A DNA stretch of 64,000 bases from JBBROS01 sp965213855 (GTDB lineage Bacteria > Pseudomonadota > Alphaproteobacteria > Acetobacterales > Acetobacteraceae): NCBI GenBank assembly GCA_965213855.1, contig CBDCAA010000008.1:930001-994000 (forward strand), read 5' to 3'. Shown one piece after another: positions 54,198-62,666 of the stretch. The first letter of the stretch is position 1, and every line of letters begins with the position of its first letter. The notes under the pieces are model-generated. The model was not told the origin of the DNA. It saw nothing but the letters and a program-made list of their open reading frames with translations, and searched no databases. The position numbers and the translations under genes are program-made.

Positions 54198-56342
54198 TCA
54201 GTTTCGCGTCTGCCCGGGCCGTGCGAAGAAATCGCCCGGGATGGCTGTCTTGATGCCCAACTGCCCATCCACCGGCACGATCCCCAGCCGCCTGCATCCC
54301 TCGCCTCCGTCATGCGGCAACGCCTGCACCCGCGCCGGGTCGATCGTCGCATAGGCCGGCGGCAGCGGCGCCACACGCCCCGCTAGCCGCCCCGGATCGA
54401 ACGCGCTCAGCAGGTTCCCGCTCCCTGGCGTCGGATGCGCCACCCCGTCATGCGGCCCCAGGTTCGTCTGCTTCACCCCCGCCGTCGCGAACCGCTCACC
54501 CTCCCCCGCCACCCGCGCCGCCGCCTCGTCCGGCAAATCCGCCAGCGGCGTCAGCCCGAAGATCGCGTTCACCAGCGCGATCACCGAGTTATGGTCCCCC
54601 TCCTCATGGCTGACCGCGTGCACCCGCGCGTAGGGCGAGATCACCAGCAACGGGATCCGCGGTCCCCGCCCGAGCGGCAGTCCAGCCGGGTCCCATGACA
54701 GGATCCGCGGCGGCACATGGTCGTAGTCGCCCTCGCTCTCGTCATACGTGACGATGATCGCGCTCTCCGCCCAGTAAGGGCTCGCCGCCACCGCGTTCAC
54801 CGTCCGCGCCAGCATCGCCTCGCTGATCTGGCTGTCCGCGTAGCCGGGATGGTCGTCGTCCCCGCCCATGTTCGCCGTGATGTAGGCGCCATCCGCCGCC
54901 GCCGTCACCGCGCCGGACCCGGCCGCGTGCGACACGTCCGGCACCAGCCCCTGGATGTTGTCGTAGCCCCCGCGCACGTAGAACACGCCGCCCTCGGCCG
55001 GCAGCGCCCGCTTCTCCACATCGGCGAAGAAGTCACTCAGCCCGTGCATGTGCCCCGCCACCTCCGGGTTGCTCGTCACGTAGCCGAAATACTGCGGTCC
55101 GTTATGGTGCCCGATGTAGCTCGCATGCGGCACGCTGCTCAGCCCGTTCGCCTCCGCAAGCCCGGTCTCGGCCGAATACCCGTTCTGATACCAGCCCCAC
55201 CCCATCGGCGCCGTCCCATGCGCCGCCAGATACGCGATGTCCGCCTGCACGTCCGGCAGGTCCGCCGCGGCGTTGGTGTCCTTCCCCGTCACCGTCGCCG
55301 CCTCTCGCCCCATCGCGGTCAGCGGCACGCTCGCGAACGTCAGGTTCGGCGACACGTTCGTCGGCGCGTTCGACTCGATCTTGTGCAGCGCAGCCCCGGC
55401 CGGGCCCGTCGCCGGGGTCGCCGCCGCGTTCGTCGGCTCGCTCGCACGCCCCGAATACTGCTTGTCCGGAGTCGCCGGCAGCCCCGGCAGCGGGTCGTTC
55501 GTCACCGGCACTGCCACCGACCCGAACGTCGTGGCCGAGGTCTGCTCCGGGTGCTTCACCCACTGCGTCTCCCCCGCCTGCCCGGCGATCATCGCGATCG
55601 CGTTCGGCGTCGACGGCCCGATGATCGTTTGGAAGATGTTGTCGAACAGCGTGAACCGGTTGGCGTAGTCCCACATGAACGGGACCGTGTCGCAGTCGAC
55701 ATAGGCCATCGCCAGCTCGCCATACTGCCGCGACCGCAACGACGGCGCTGCCGGCACCTGGTCCGTCGACGGGTCGATCGGCGCCCCCGGCCAATACTTC
55801 GCCTGCTCGTTCAGGGCGAACCGGTCCATCGCCGCCGCACCCGTATGCCCCGCCACGTTCATCTTCGCCGCCATCCGCGGATGCCCATGGTCCACGTCGT
55901 CCAGATCCGCCGCGTTCTGCGCCGTCCCGATCCGGAACGGCCCGATCGCCCCCGGCTTGCCGTCCACCCCATAAATCGTCTGCACGTTGCTCGCCGTCGC
56001 CGGGCTGCGCGCCACGACCTGCGGCCCGGCCTCGCTGAACAGCCCGTTCGCCCCCGGGAAGGTCCCGAAGTAATGGTCGAACGACCGGTTCTCCTGGAAT
56101 ACCACGAACACGTATTTCACCCGCTGCCGCAATTGCGCGACCAGCTGCTCCGGACTCGCGGCCGCGTCCGCCGCCGGATCGTGGAACGCCGCCTGAATGT
56201 CACTCGCAAACCCCGAAGCCGCATCCTGCGGCCCGGCTGTCACGATCCCCTGTGCCCAAGCATCCATCGGCTGAGCCACGAAGAGGATGCCGGGCAGCAC
56301 GGCCGAAAGGATGGTGCTCGTCCAAAGCCGGGTGCGGGTCAT
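54198..56342 (-). CDS. secreted phosphoesterase (phospholipase C / acid phosphatase AcpA family)
   Basis: A 714-residue protein with signal peptide (cleavage near AWAQ, residues 28-31) and the phosphoesterase-family signature VFVVFQENRSFDHYFGTFPG (residues 79-98), in which Glu/Asn of ENRSFDHYFG bind metal. Other blocks are VDHGHP, the GPSTPN loop, and AIIVTYDESEGDYDHVPPRI with PLLVISPYAR. The family comprises phosphatidylcholine-specific phospholipases C and acid phosphatases. It acts in the periplasm or outside. It diverges from the ClpP-like lipoprotein, with a gap of 152 bp. Confidence 0.9.
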   Translation of the reverse strand: MTRTRLWTSTILSAVLPGILFVAQPMDAWAQGIVTAGPQDAASGFASDIQAAFHDPAADAAASPEQLVAQLRQRVKYVFVVFQENRSFDHYFGTFPGANGLFSEAGPQVVARSPATASNVQTIYGVDGKPGAIGPFRIGTAQNAADLDDVDHGHPRMAAKMNVAGHTGAAAMDRFALNEQAKYWPGAPIDPSTDQVPAAPSLRSRQYGELAMAYVDCDTVPFMWDYANRFTLFDNIFQTIIGPSTPNAIAMIAGQAGETQWVKHPEQTSATTFGSVAVPVTNDPLPGLPATPDKQYSGRASEPTNAAATPATGPAGAALHKIESNAPTNVSPNLTFASVPLTAMGREAATVTGKDTNAAADLPDVQADIAYLAAHGTAPMGWGWYQNGYSAETGLAEANGLSSVPHASYIGHHNGPQYFGYVTSNPEVAGHMHGLSDFFADVEKRALPAEGGVFYVRGGYDNIQGLVPDVSHAAGSGAVTAAADGAYITANMGGDDDHPGYADSQISEAMLARTVNAVAASPYWAESAIIVTYDESEGDYDHVPPRILSWDPAGLPLGRGPRIPLLVISPYARVHAVSHEEGDHNSVIALVNAIFGLTPLADLPDEAAARVAGEGERFATAGVKQTNLGPHDGVAHPTPGSGNLLSAFDPGRLAGRVAPLPPAYATIDPARVQALPHDGGEGCRRLGIVPVDGQLGIKTAIPGDFFARPGQTRN

Positions 56343-56494
56343 CGCGGTCCTTGCGGATAGTTTGCCCGCGATAATACCGACCGCCTGCGCGGCGTCGATG
56401 CCAATGCCGAGACAAATTTCGACCGCCCCGGCACCTTCCCACGCGCCGCGCGCCTGGTAGGCTCCGCCGCGGCCACGCCCCGAGGAGTTCCGAT

Positions 56495-57220
56495 TTGTCT
56501 GTCCAAACCGCTGGCCGCCGCGCCGTCCTCACGGCCGCCCTGGCGACGCTCGCCGGGTGCCAGACCGCCGCGCCGCCAATGCCCCCGCCCACGCCCACCC
56601 TGTCCTTGGGCCCCGGCAACAGCGGCTACATGCTGCTCGCCGCCCCGATCACCGCGACCTCGGCCGGCTTCTTCGCCACCAACATCGACAAGTTTGTCGG
56701 CCTCGGCGCCACCGAGATCCACGTCGCCATCAGCTCCCCCGGTGGCGTCATCCACTATGCCGAGGCGATGATCGCCGCCATGGACCGGGCCCACGCCGAC
56801 CACAACGTTATCTTCGTCACTCACGATGTCGGCCTCGTCGCCTCGGCCGCCTGCTACGTCTTCCTCGCCGGGCAACGCCGGCTCGCCAATGCCCGCGGCG
56901 CCTTCCTGTTCCATCAGGAAGCACTCCAGACCAACGGCCCCCTGACCAGCCAATTGCTGCAGGAAGCCTCGACGCAGGTGCAGCAGGACGAACGCGTCTT
57001 CGCCAACATGCTCCGGACCCGCACCCGGCTGACCGAGGGCGAGGCATCCTCGTTTATCCATCGCACCGTCATCCTCACCTCGGCCGAAGCACGCCGCGAC
57101 GGCATTATCGACGCGGTCGAGGAGTTCAGCGTTCCCAAGGGCGTCGTCATCGCCGCCATCGCCACCCGCCCGCCCCCGAACGCCCCCAAACCCCTCGCAT
57201 CGCCCGCAACTCCCGGCTGA
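56495..57220 (+). CDS. ClpP-like lipoprotein (periplasmic serine protease fold)
   Basis: A 241-residue protein with signal peptide and lipobox LAGC (Cys22), then a ClpP/crotonase-type domain: VAISSPGGVIHYAEAMIAAM, the nucleophile region VGLVASAACYVFLAG (Ser117), and FLFHQEA (His140). The normal third residue, Asp before the SAxEA segment, appears replaced (IHRTVILTSAEA). ClpP itself is cytosolic and works with a chaperone; a lipid-anchored version suggests a periplasmic role. The start TTG 56495 follows GAGGAG. It is monocistronic, upstream of rpmI. Confidence 0.75.
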   Translation: MSVQTAGRRAVLTAALATLAGCQTAAPPMPPPTPTLSLGPGNSGYMLLAAPITATSAGFFATNIDKFVGLGATEIHVAISSPGGVIHYAEAMIAAMDRAHADHNVIFVTHDVGLVASAACYVFLAGQRRLANARGAFLFHQEALQTNGPLTSQLLQEASTQVQQDERVFANMLRTRTRLTEGEASSFIHRTVILTSAEARRDGIIDAVEEFSVPKGVVIAAIATRPPPNAPKPLASPATPG

Positions 57221-57362
57221 CGGGATCGCTTGCGCCCGTCGCGCCCGCCCCTTATACCCCTCGCCTCGTCAGCGCGCCGGGCCTGGAACAGGGCATGCCC
57301 GGCCGCCACGCCTGCGCGGCGCGCCATCCCGGCCCCGGCAGGTCCCACGCCAGGAGACCCAA

Positions 57363-57566
57363 ATGCCCAAGATGAAGACCAAGAGCTCCGTCAAGAAACG
57401 GTTCAAGATCACCGCCACCGGCAAGGTCCTCGCCGGCCCCGGCAAGAAGCGCCATTGCCTCATGGCCCGCACGCAGAAGGCCAAGCGCCAGAACCGCGGC
57501 AGCCAGGTGCTGACCCATGCTGACGGCCTGACCGTCAAGCAATGGGCCCCCTACGGCATCGCCTGA
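57363..57566 (+). CDS. rpmI: 50S ribosomal protein L35
   Basis: A 67-residue L35: PKMKTKSSVKKRFKITATGKV, then KKRHCLMARTQKAKRQNRG. It is co-transcribed with rplT. infC, normally upstream, is absent here. AGGAGACC precedes ATG. Confidence 0.97.
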   Translation: MPKMKTKSSVKKRFKITATGKVLAGPGKKRHCLMARTQKAKRQNRGSQVLTHADGLTVKQWAPYGIA

Positions 57567-57580
57567 AGGAATACTGAGCC

Positions 57581-58009
57581 ATGGCACGCGTCAAACGGGG
57601 CGTCACCACCCACGCCCGCCACAAGAAGGTCCTCGAAGCCAGCAAGGGCTTCGTCGGCCGCAGCAGCACCAACTACCGCATCGCCCTGCAGCGGCTGGAG
57701 AAGTCGCTGCAATACGCCTATCGCGACCGCCGGGTGAAGAAGCGCGAGTTCCGCGCCCTCTGGATCCAGCGCATCAACGCCGCCGTCCGCGAACACGGCC
57801 TCACCTACAGCCGGTTCATCGCCGGCATCAAGGCGACCGGCATCGAGATGGACCGCAAGATCCTCGCCGCCATCGCCTACGACGACCCCACCACCTTCGC
57901 CACCATCGTCGAACAAGTGAAAGCCGTCATCGACCACGCCACCGCCGAGAACGCGACGGTCGCGGAGCTGGCCGCGCTGACCGACCACCCAGGCGCCCTA
58001 CCCGCCTGA
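57581..58009 (+). CDS. rplT: 50S ribosomal protein L20
   Basis: A 142-residue L20, slightly longer than usual at the C-terminus: ARVKRGVTTHARHKKVLEASKGFVGRSSTNYRIALQRLEKSLQYAYRDRRVKKREFRALWIQRINAAVREHGLTYSRFI. It lies 14 bp after rpmI. In some bacteria L20 autoregulates this operon through mRNA binding. Confidence 0.97.
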   Translation: MARVKRGVTTHARHKKVLEASKGFVGRSSTNYRIALQRLEKSLQYAYRDRRVKKREFRALWIQRINAAVREHGLTYSRFIAGIKATGIEMDRKILAAIAYDDPTTFATIVEQVKAVIDHATAENATVAELAALTDHPGALPA

Positions 58010-58018
58010 ACGGCGACT

Positions 58019-58055
58019 CCCTCTCCCGCCTGCGGGAGAGGGCTGGGGTGAGGGT
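58019..58055 (+). repeat. palindromic intergenic repeat, subfamily A
   Basis: CCCTCTCCCGCCTGCGGGAGAGGG with tail CTGGGGTGAGGGT, in the rplT-pheS gap. It may act as a hairpin after the ribosomal genes. Confidence 0.8.
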
Positions 58056-58112
58056 CGAGGCCAGCCCACCGCCCGCCGCGCCACCCGGCCGCACCCCGAA
58101 CAGGCCGCCCCG

Positions 58113-59186
58113 ATGTCCGACGCCCTCGCCGCCCTCCTGTCCGAGACCGAGGCCGCGCTCGCCGCCGCCGCCGACCTCCGCGCCTGGGACGCCATCCGCG
58201 TCGCCTTACTCGGGAAGTCCGGCCGCCTCACCACCCTCCTCAAACAGCTCGGCACGCTCCCGCCCGACGAACGCCGCGCCCAAGGCGCCGCCCTCAACCA
58301 ACTGCGCGACCGCCTCACGACCCTCGTCGAAACCCGCCGCGCCGCCCTCGACAGCGCCGCCCTGGACGCCCGCCTGGCGTCCGACACCATCGACGTCACC
58401 CTCCCCGCCCCCATGCCGCCCCGCGGCCTCATCCACCCCATCACCCGCACCATCGAGGAAATGACCGCCATCTTCGGCGCTATGGGCTTCCGCGTCGGCG
58501 AAGGCCTCGACATCGAAACCGACTGGTTCAACTTCGGCGCCCTCAACATCCCCGCCCACCACCCGGCCCGCGCCGACCACGACACCTTTTACCTGCCCGG
58601 CATCCGGGACGGCCGGCCGCTGCTGCTCCGCACCCAGACCAGCGACGTGCAGATCATCTCCATGCTCAACGAGCCGCCGCCCCTCCGCGTCATCGCGCCG
58701 GGCCGCACCTACCGCGCCGACCACGACGCCACCCACTCGCCCATGTTCCATCAGTGCGAGGGCATCGTCATCGACCGGGGCATTCATCTCGGCCACCTCA
58801 AGGGCTGCCTGACCGACTTCCTCCGCGCCTTCTTCGGCATCGCCACCCTCCCCGTCCGCTTCCGCAGCTCCTACTTCCCCTTCACCGAGCCGAGCATGGA
58901 GGTCGACATCGCCTGGTCCCGCCGCACCGGCGAAATCGGCGCGGGCACCGACTGGCTCGAGATCCTCGGCAGCGGCATGGTTCACCCGCGCGTGCTGGCC
59001 AATTGCGGCCTCGACCCGTTGGAGTGGCAGGGCTTCGCCTTCGGCATGGGCATCGAACGCGTCACCATGCTCAAGCACGGCATCCCGGACCTCCGCCCCT
59101 TCTACGAATCCGACCAGCGCTGGCTGCGCCATTACGGCACCGATCCGCTCGCCCCCGCGATCCTCCATGAAGGAGTGGGCGCGTGA
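58113..59186 (+). CDS. pheS: phenylalanyl-tRNA synthetase alpha subunit
   Basis: A 357-residue class II synthetase alpha chain. Class II motifs are visible: motif 2 at RVIAPGRTYRADHDATHSPMFHQCEGIVID, motif 3 at GFAFGMGIERVTMLKHGI, and the Phe-binding Ala/Gly-lined pocket in FRSSYFPFTEPSMEVD. The N-terminal coiled coil binds tRNA. It overlaps pheT by 4 bp (GTGA). Confidence 0.97.
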   Translation: MSDALAALLSETEAALAAAADLRAWDAIRVALLGKSGRLTTLLKQLGTLPPDERRAQGAALNQLRDRLTTLVETRRAALDSAALDARLASDTIDVTLPAPMPPRGLIHPITRTIEEMTAIFGAMGFRVGEGLDIETDWFNFGALNIPAHHPARADHDTFYLPGIRDGRPLLLRTQTSDVQIISMLNEPPPLRVIAPGRTYRADHDATHSPMFHQCEGIVIDRGIHLGHLKGCLTDFLRAFFGIATLPVRFRSSYFPFTEPSMEVDIAWSRRTGEIGAGTDWLEILGSGMVHPRVLANCGLDPLEWQGFAFGMGIERVTMLKHGIPDLRPFYESDQRWLRHYGTDPLAPAILHEGVGA

Positions 59187-61660
59187 AGTTCACCTTGAGC
59201 TGGCTGAAAACCCACCTCCAGACCGACGCGACCCTCGACACCATCACCGACCGCCTCACCGGCATCGGCCTCGAACTTGAAGCCATCACCGACCCCGGCG
59301 CCGCCCTCGCCCCCTTCCGCGTCGCCCACGTGCTCAGCGCCGAGCCGCACCCCAACGCCGATCGCCTCCGCGCCTGCATGGTCGACACCGGGGAGGGCCC
59401 GCCCGTCAGCGTCGTCTGCGGCGCCCCGAACGCCCGCGCCGGCATGAAGGCCGTCTTCGCCCCGCCCGGCAGCCATATCCCCGGCACCGGCATCACCCTG
59501 AAGGTTGGCGAGATCCGCGGCGTCACCTCCGCCGGCATGCTCCTCAGCCTGCGCGAGATGGGCCTCGGCGACAGCCATGACGGCATCGTCGAACTCTCGC
59601 CCGACGCCCCCGTCGGCACCTCCTACGCCACCTACGCCCACCTCTCCGACCCGCTCATCGAGATCGGCGTCACCCCCAACCGCGGCGACGCCCTCGGCGT
59701 CCGCGGCATCGCCCGCGACCTCGCCGCCGCCGGCCTCGGCACCCTCATCCCCTGGTCGGCGCCCCCGGTTCCCTCCACCTTCGACAGCCCGGTCACCTGG
59801 GCCATCGAAACCCCCGCTTGTCCCCCAGCTGGTCCCCCAGCTTGTCCCTGGATCCTCGGCCGGACCATCCGCGGCGTGACCAATGGCCCCAGCCCCGACT
59901 GGCTGCAGCGCCGCCTCACCAGCATCGGCCTCCGCCCCATCAGCGCCCTTGTCGACATCACCAACTTCTTCTGCTTCGACCTCGGCCGCCCCCTCCACGT
60001 CTTCGACGCCGACCGCATCGCCGGCACCGTCCTCACCCTCCGCCCCGGCCGCGGCGAACCCTTCGAGGCCCTCAACGGCAAGGCCTACACCGCCACCCCC
60101 GAGGATACCGTGATCGCCGACGCCTCCGGCCCGGTCTCCCTCGCTGGCGTCATGGGCGGCGCCGCCACCGGGGCGACCGACGCCACCACCACCGTCTTCC
60201 TCGAATGCGCCCTGTTCGATCCTGTTGCGGTCACCCTGACCGGCCGCCGCCACGCCCTCACCTCCGACGCCCGCCAGCGCTTCGAGCGCGGCATCGACCC
60301 GGCGCTGCTGCCCGACGCGCTCGAGGCCGCCACCCGCATGATCCTCGACCTCTGCGGCGGCGAAGCGAGCCGCCCCGTCTCTGCCGGTGCCGAACCCGCC
60401 TGGCAGCGCACCGCCACCATGCGCTACGACCGCCTCCGCACCCTCGGCGGCGCCGATGTGCCGCCCGACGACGCCATCAGCGCCCTCGAACGTCTCGGCT
60501 TCACCGTCGCTGCCCGCACCCCGGCCGCCGTCACCGTCGCCGTCCCGTCATGGCGCAGCGACGTCGCCGCCCCCATCACGCTCGACCCGGCGCCCAGCCT
60601 CGGCCCGAACCGCACCACCGACCTCCTGGCCGCCGTCCGGCAGGCCGAGCCGGAAGCCGACCTGGTCGAAGAAGTCCTCCGCCTCGGCGGCCTCGATGCG
60701 ATCCCCCCTGTCTCTCTCCCCGCGACCGCCGCGGTTCCTGCCGCGACCCTCACCCCGCGCCAGGTTCGCGCCGCGCTGGCGCGCCGGGCCATGGCGTCCG
60801 CCGGCTTCCTCGAATGCGTGACCTTCAGCTTCATGGACCACGCCGAGGCCGCCCTGTTCGGCGGCGATGACCCGGCCCTCCGCCTCAGCAACCCGATCGC
60901 GTCAGACCTCGACCAGATGCGCCCCACCCCGGTCGCGACTCTGGCGCTCGCTGCCCAACGCAACGCCGCCCGCGGCCTGCTCGACTCGCTGCTATCCGAG
61001 ACCGGCCCAGCCTTCCATCCGGCCGGCCAGGAAACCGTCACCGCCGGCCTGCTCGCCGGCCACACCGCCCGCCACCCGGGCACCCCCGCCCGGCCCTACG
61101 GTGCGCCCGACGCGAAATCCGCCGCCCTGGCCGTCCTCGCCCGCCTCGGCCTGTCCATGGACGGCCTCTCCGTCACCCCTGACGCACCCGGCTGGTATCA
61201 CCCCGGCCAGTCCGGTCAGATCCGCCAAGGCCCCAAGCTCGTCCTCGCCACCTTCGGCGCCGTCCACCCCCGGGTTGCGGCCAGCCTCGACCTGCTGGGC
61301 CCGGCCGCCGCCTTCGAAGTCTTCCTCGACCGCATCCCCGAACCCAAGCGCCGTAAGCGCGCCGCCCCCGACCTGCCGCCCTTCCAACCCGTCCGCCGCG
61401 ACTTCGCCTTCCTTGTCGACGCCACCACCCCCGCCGAAACCCTCCTCCGCGCCGCCCGAGGCGCCGACCGAACCCTGATCACCGCCGTTTCCCTGTTCGA
61501 CGTCTTCCAGGGCGGCGCCATCCCGCCGGGCCAGAAATCCCTGGGCATCGAGGTCGTCCTGCAACCCCATGACCACACCCTCGGCGACGCCGAGATCGAA
61601 GCCACCGCCACCCGCATCATCGCCGCCGTCACCAAGGCCACCGGCGCCACCCTCCGCTGA
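59183..61660 (+). CDS. pheT: phenylalanyl-tRNA synthetase beta subunit
   Basis: An 825-residue beta subunit: N-terminal EMAP-like domain (PFRVAHVLSAEPHPNADRLRACMVDTG), B3/B4 editing domain, B5, and C-terminal FDX-ACB domain. Two oddities: residues about 211-223 contain a short tandem repeat, PACPPAGPPACPW, encoded by a 12-nt repeat; and B5 has about 29 extra residues between WRSDV and EADLVEEVLR. Both are in frame. The start is GTG 59183, overlapping pheS. Confidence 0.95.
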   Translation: MKFTLSWLKTHLQTDATLDTITDRLTGIGLELEAITDPGAALAPFRVAHVLSAEPHPNADRLRACMVDTGEGPPVSVVCGAPNARAGMKAVFAPPGSHIPGTGITLKVGEIRGVTSAGMLLSLREMGLGDSHDGIVELSPDAPVGTSYATYAHLSDPLIEIGVTPNRGDALGVRGIARDLAAAGLGTLIPWSAPPVPSTFDSPVTWAIETPACPPAGPPACPWILGRTIRGVTNGPSPDWLQRRLTSIGLRPISALVDITNFFCFDLGRPLHVFDADRIAGTVLTLRPGRGEPFEALNGKAYTATPEDTVIADASGPVSLAGVMGGAATGATDATTTVFLECALFDPVAVTLTGRRHALTSDARQRFERGIDPALLPDALEAATRMILDLCGGEASRPVSAGAEPAWQRTATMRYDRLRTLGGADVPPDDAISALERLGFTVAARTPAAVTVAVPSWRSDVAAPITLDPAPSLGPNRTTDLLAAVRQAEPEADLVEEVLRLGGLDAIPPVSLPATAAVPAATLTPRQVRAALARRAMASAGFLECVTFSFMDHAEAALFGGDDPALRLSNPIASDLDQMRPTPVATLALAAQRNAARGLLDSLLSETGPAFHPAGQETVTAGLLAGHTARHPGTPARPYGAPDAKSAALAVLARLGLSMDGLSVTPDAPGWYHPGQSGQIRQGPKLVLATFGAVHPRVAASLDLLGPAAAFEVFLDRIPEPKRRKRAAPDLPPFQPVRRDFAFLVDATTPAETLLRAARGADRTLITAVSLFDVFQGGAIPPGQKSLGIEVVLQPHDHTLGDAEIEATATRIIAAVTKATGATLR

Positions 61661-61680
61661 CCACCCACGCGCCCCCGTCC

Positions 61681-61719
61681 CCCTCTCCCGTCTTCACGGG
61701 AGAGGGCCATGGTGAGGGT
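61681..61719 (+). repeat. palindromic intergenic repeat, subfamily A
   Basis: CCCTCTCCCGTCTTCACGGGAGAGGG with tail CCATGGTGAGGGT, between pheT and the convergent permease gene. It may serve as a terminator. Confidence 0.75.
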
Positions 61720-61758
61720 TCTTCGTCGACCCCCAAGCAAACGCAGAACGTCAAAAAA

Positions 61759-62592
61759 TCACACCCGAAACCGCCGCGGGATCAGCACCCCGCTCGCTGC
61801 CGTCAGCACCAGCGTCGTCCCCATCAGCACCAGCGCCAGCGCCGACGCGAACGGCCAGTTGTTGTTCGTGCTGAACTCCCAATACAGCAGCGGCGCCATC
61901 ATCTGGAACCGCGGCCCGCCCAGCAGATACGGCGTCGCATACGCGTTCATCGCCAGGATGAAGCACAGCACCCCGGCCGTCGCCGTCCCTGGCAAAGCGA
62001 GCGGCCAAACCACCCGCCAGAACAGCCGCGCGGGCGACGCGCCCAGGCTGCTGGCCGCCTCCTCGATCCGGCCGTCGATCGTCTCGATCGTGCTCTGGAT
62101 CGTCAGCACCACGAACGGCAGGTTGATCGACACGATCCCCGCCACCACCGCGAACGGCGTGTACATCAGCTCCAGCCCGCGCCCGCCCAACAGCCGGGCC
62201 ACCCCGTCCACCACGCCGCCATGTGCGAACAGGATCAGCCAACCCACCATCCGCACGGTGCTGCCGATGAACAGCGGCAGCACGATCGCCACCATCGCCA
62301 GGCTCTTCCACCGCCCGCCCATGCGGGCCAGCCGGTATGCCAGCGGCAACCCGAGCAGCAGGCACAGCGCCGTCGAGGCGACCGCGACCGCCAGTGTCGT
62401 CCGTAACACGCCCACGTAGAACGGGTCGGCGAAGAAGCGCAGGTAGTTCGCCCCCGTCACCGTCTCGATCATCAGCTCGGTCGGATCGAACCGGTCGAGG
62501 CTGAACCGCAGCAGCAACAACAGCGGCGCAACCAGCATCGCCATCACGACCAGCGTCGCCGGTCCCAAGAACACCGAAGCCACCCCAAGCAC
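61759..62592 (-). CDS. ABC transporter permease (polyamine/PotB type)
   Basis: A 277-residue inner-membrane permease with about six TM helices. Features: SLDRFDPTELMIETVTGANYLRFFADPFY, typical of PotB-type permeases, LLGLPLAYRLAR, the EAA loop EEAASSLGASPARLFWRVVWPLALPG. It probably imports spermidine/putrescine or a similar cation. GTG 62592 is preceded by GGAGGGGGGAAG, a purine run supplied by the adjacent repeat. A second permease (PotC-like) would be expected to follow but is not seen; downstream is pheT. Confidence 0.85.
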   Translation of the reverse strand: MLGVASVFLGPATLVVMAMLVAPLLLLLRFSLDRFDPTELMIETVTGANYLRFFADPFYVGVLRTTLAVAVASTALCLLLGLPLAYRLARMGGRWKSLAMVAIVLPLFIGSTVRMVGWLILFAHGGVVDGVARLLGGRGLELMYTPFAVVAGIVSINLPFVVLTIQSTIETIDGRIEEAASSLGASPARLFWRVVWPLALPGTATAGVLCFILAMNAYATPYLLGGPRFQMMAPLLYWEFSTNNNWPFASALALVLMGTTLVLTAASGVLIPRRFRV

Positions 62593-62596
62593 GCTT

Positions 62597-62634
62597 CCCC
62601 CCTCCCGGAAAACAGGGAGGGGCCGGGGGCGGGT
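62597..62634 (+). repeat. palindromic intergenic repeat, subfamily B, abutting a permease start
   Basis: CCCCCCTCCCGGAAAACAGGGAGGGG with tail CCGGGGGCGGGT. Read on the minus strand it lies right before GTG 62592 and forms its Shine-Dalgarno. Confidence 0.75.
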
Positions 62635-62666
62635 CGGTCCCTCCGCCAAGGCCAAACCGCCGCCGC

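Noticed and set aside
54717..56360. 547-codon plus-strand ORF opposite the phosphoesterase
   Set aside because: Same shadow pattern; the minus-strand phosphoesterase has a signal peptide and the ENRSFDHYFG motif.
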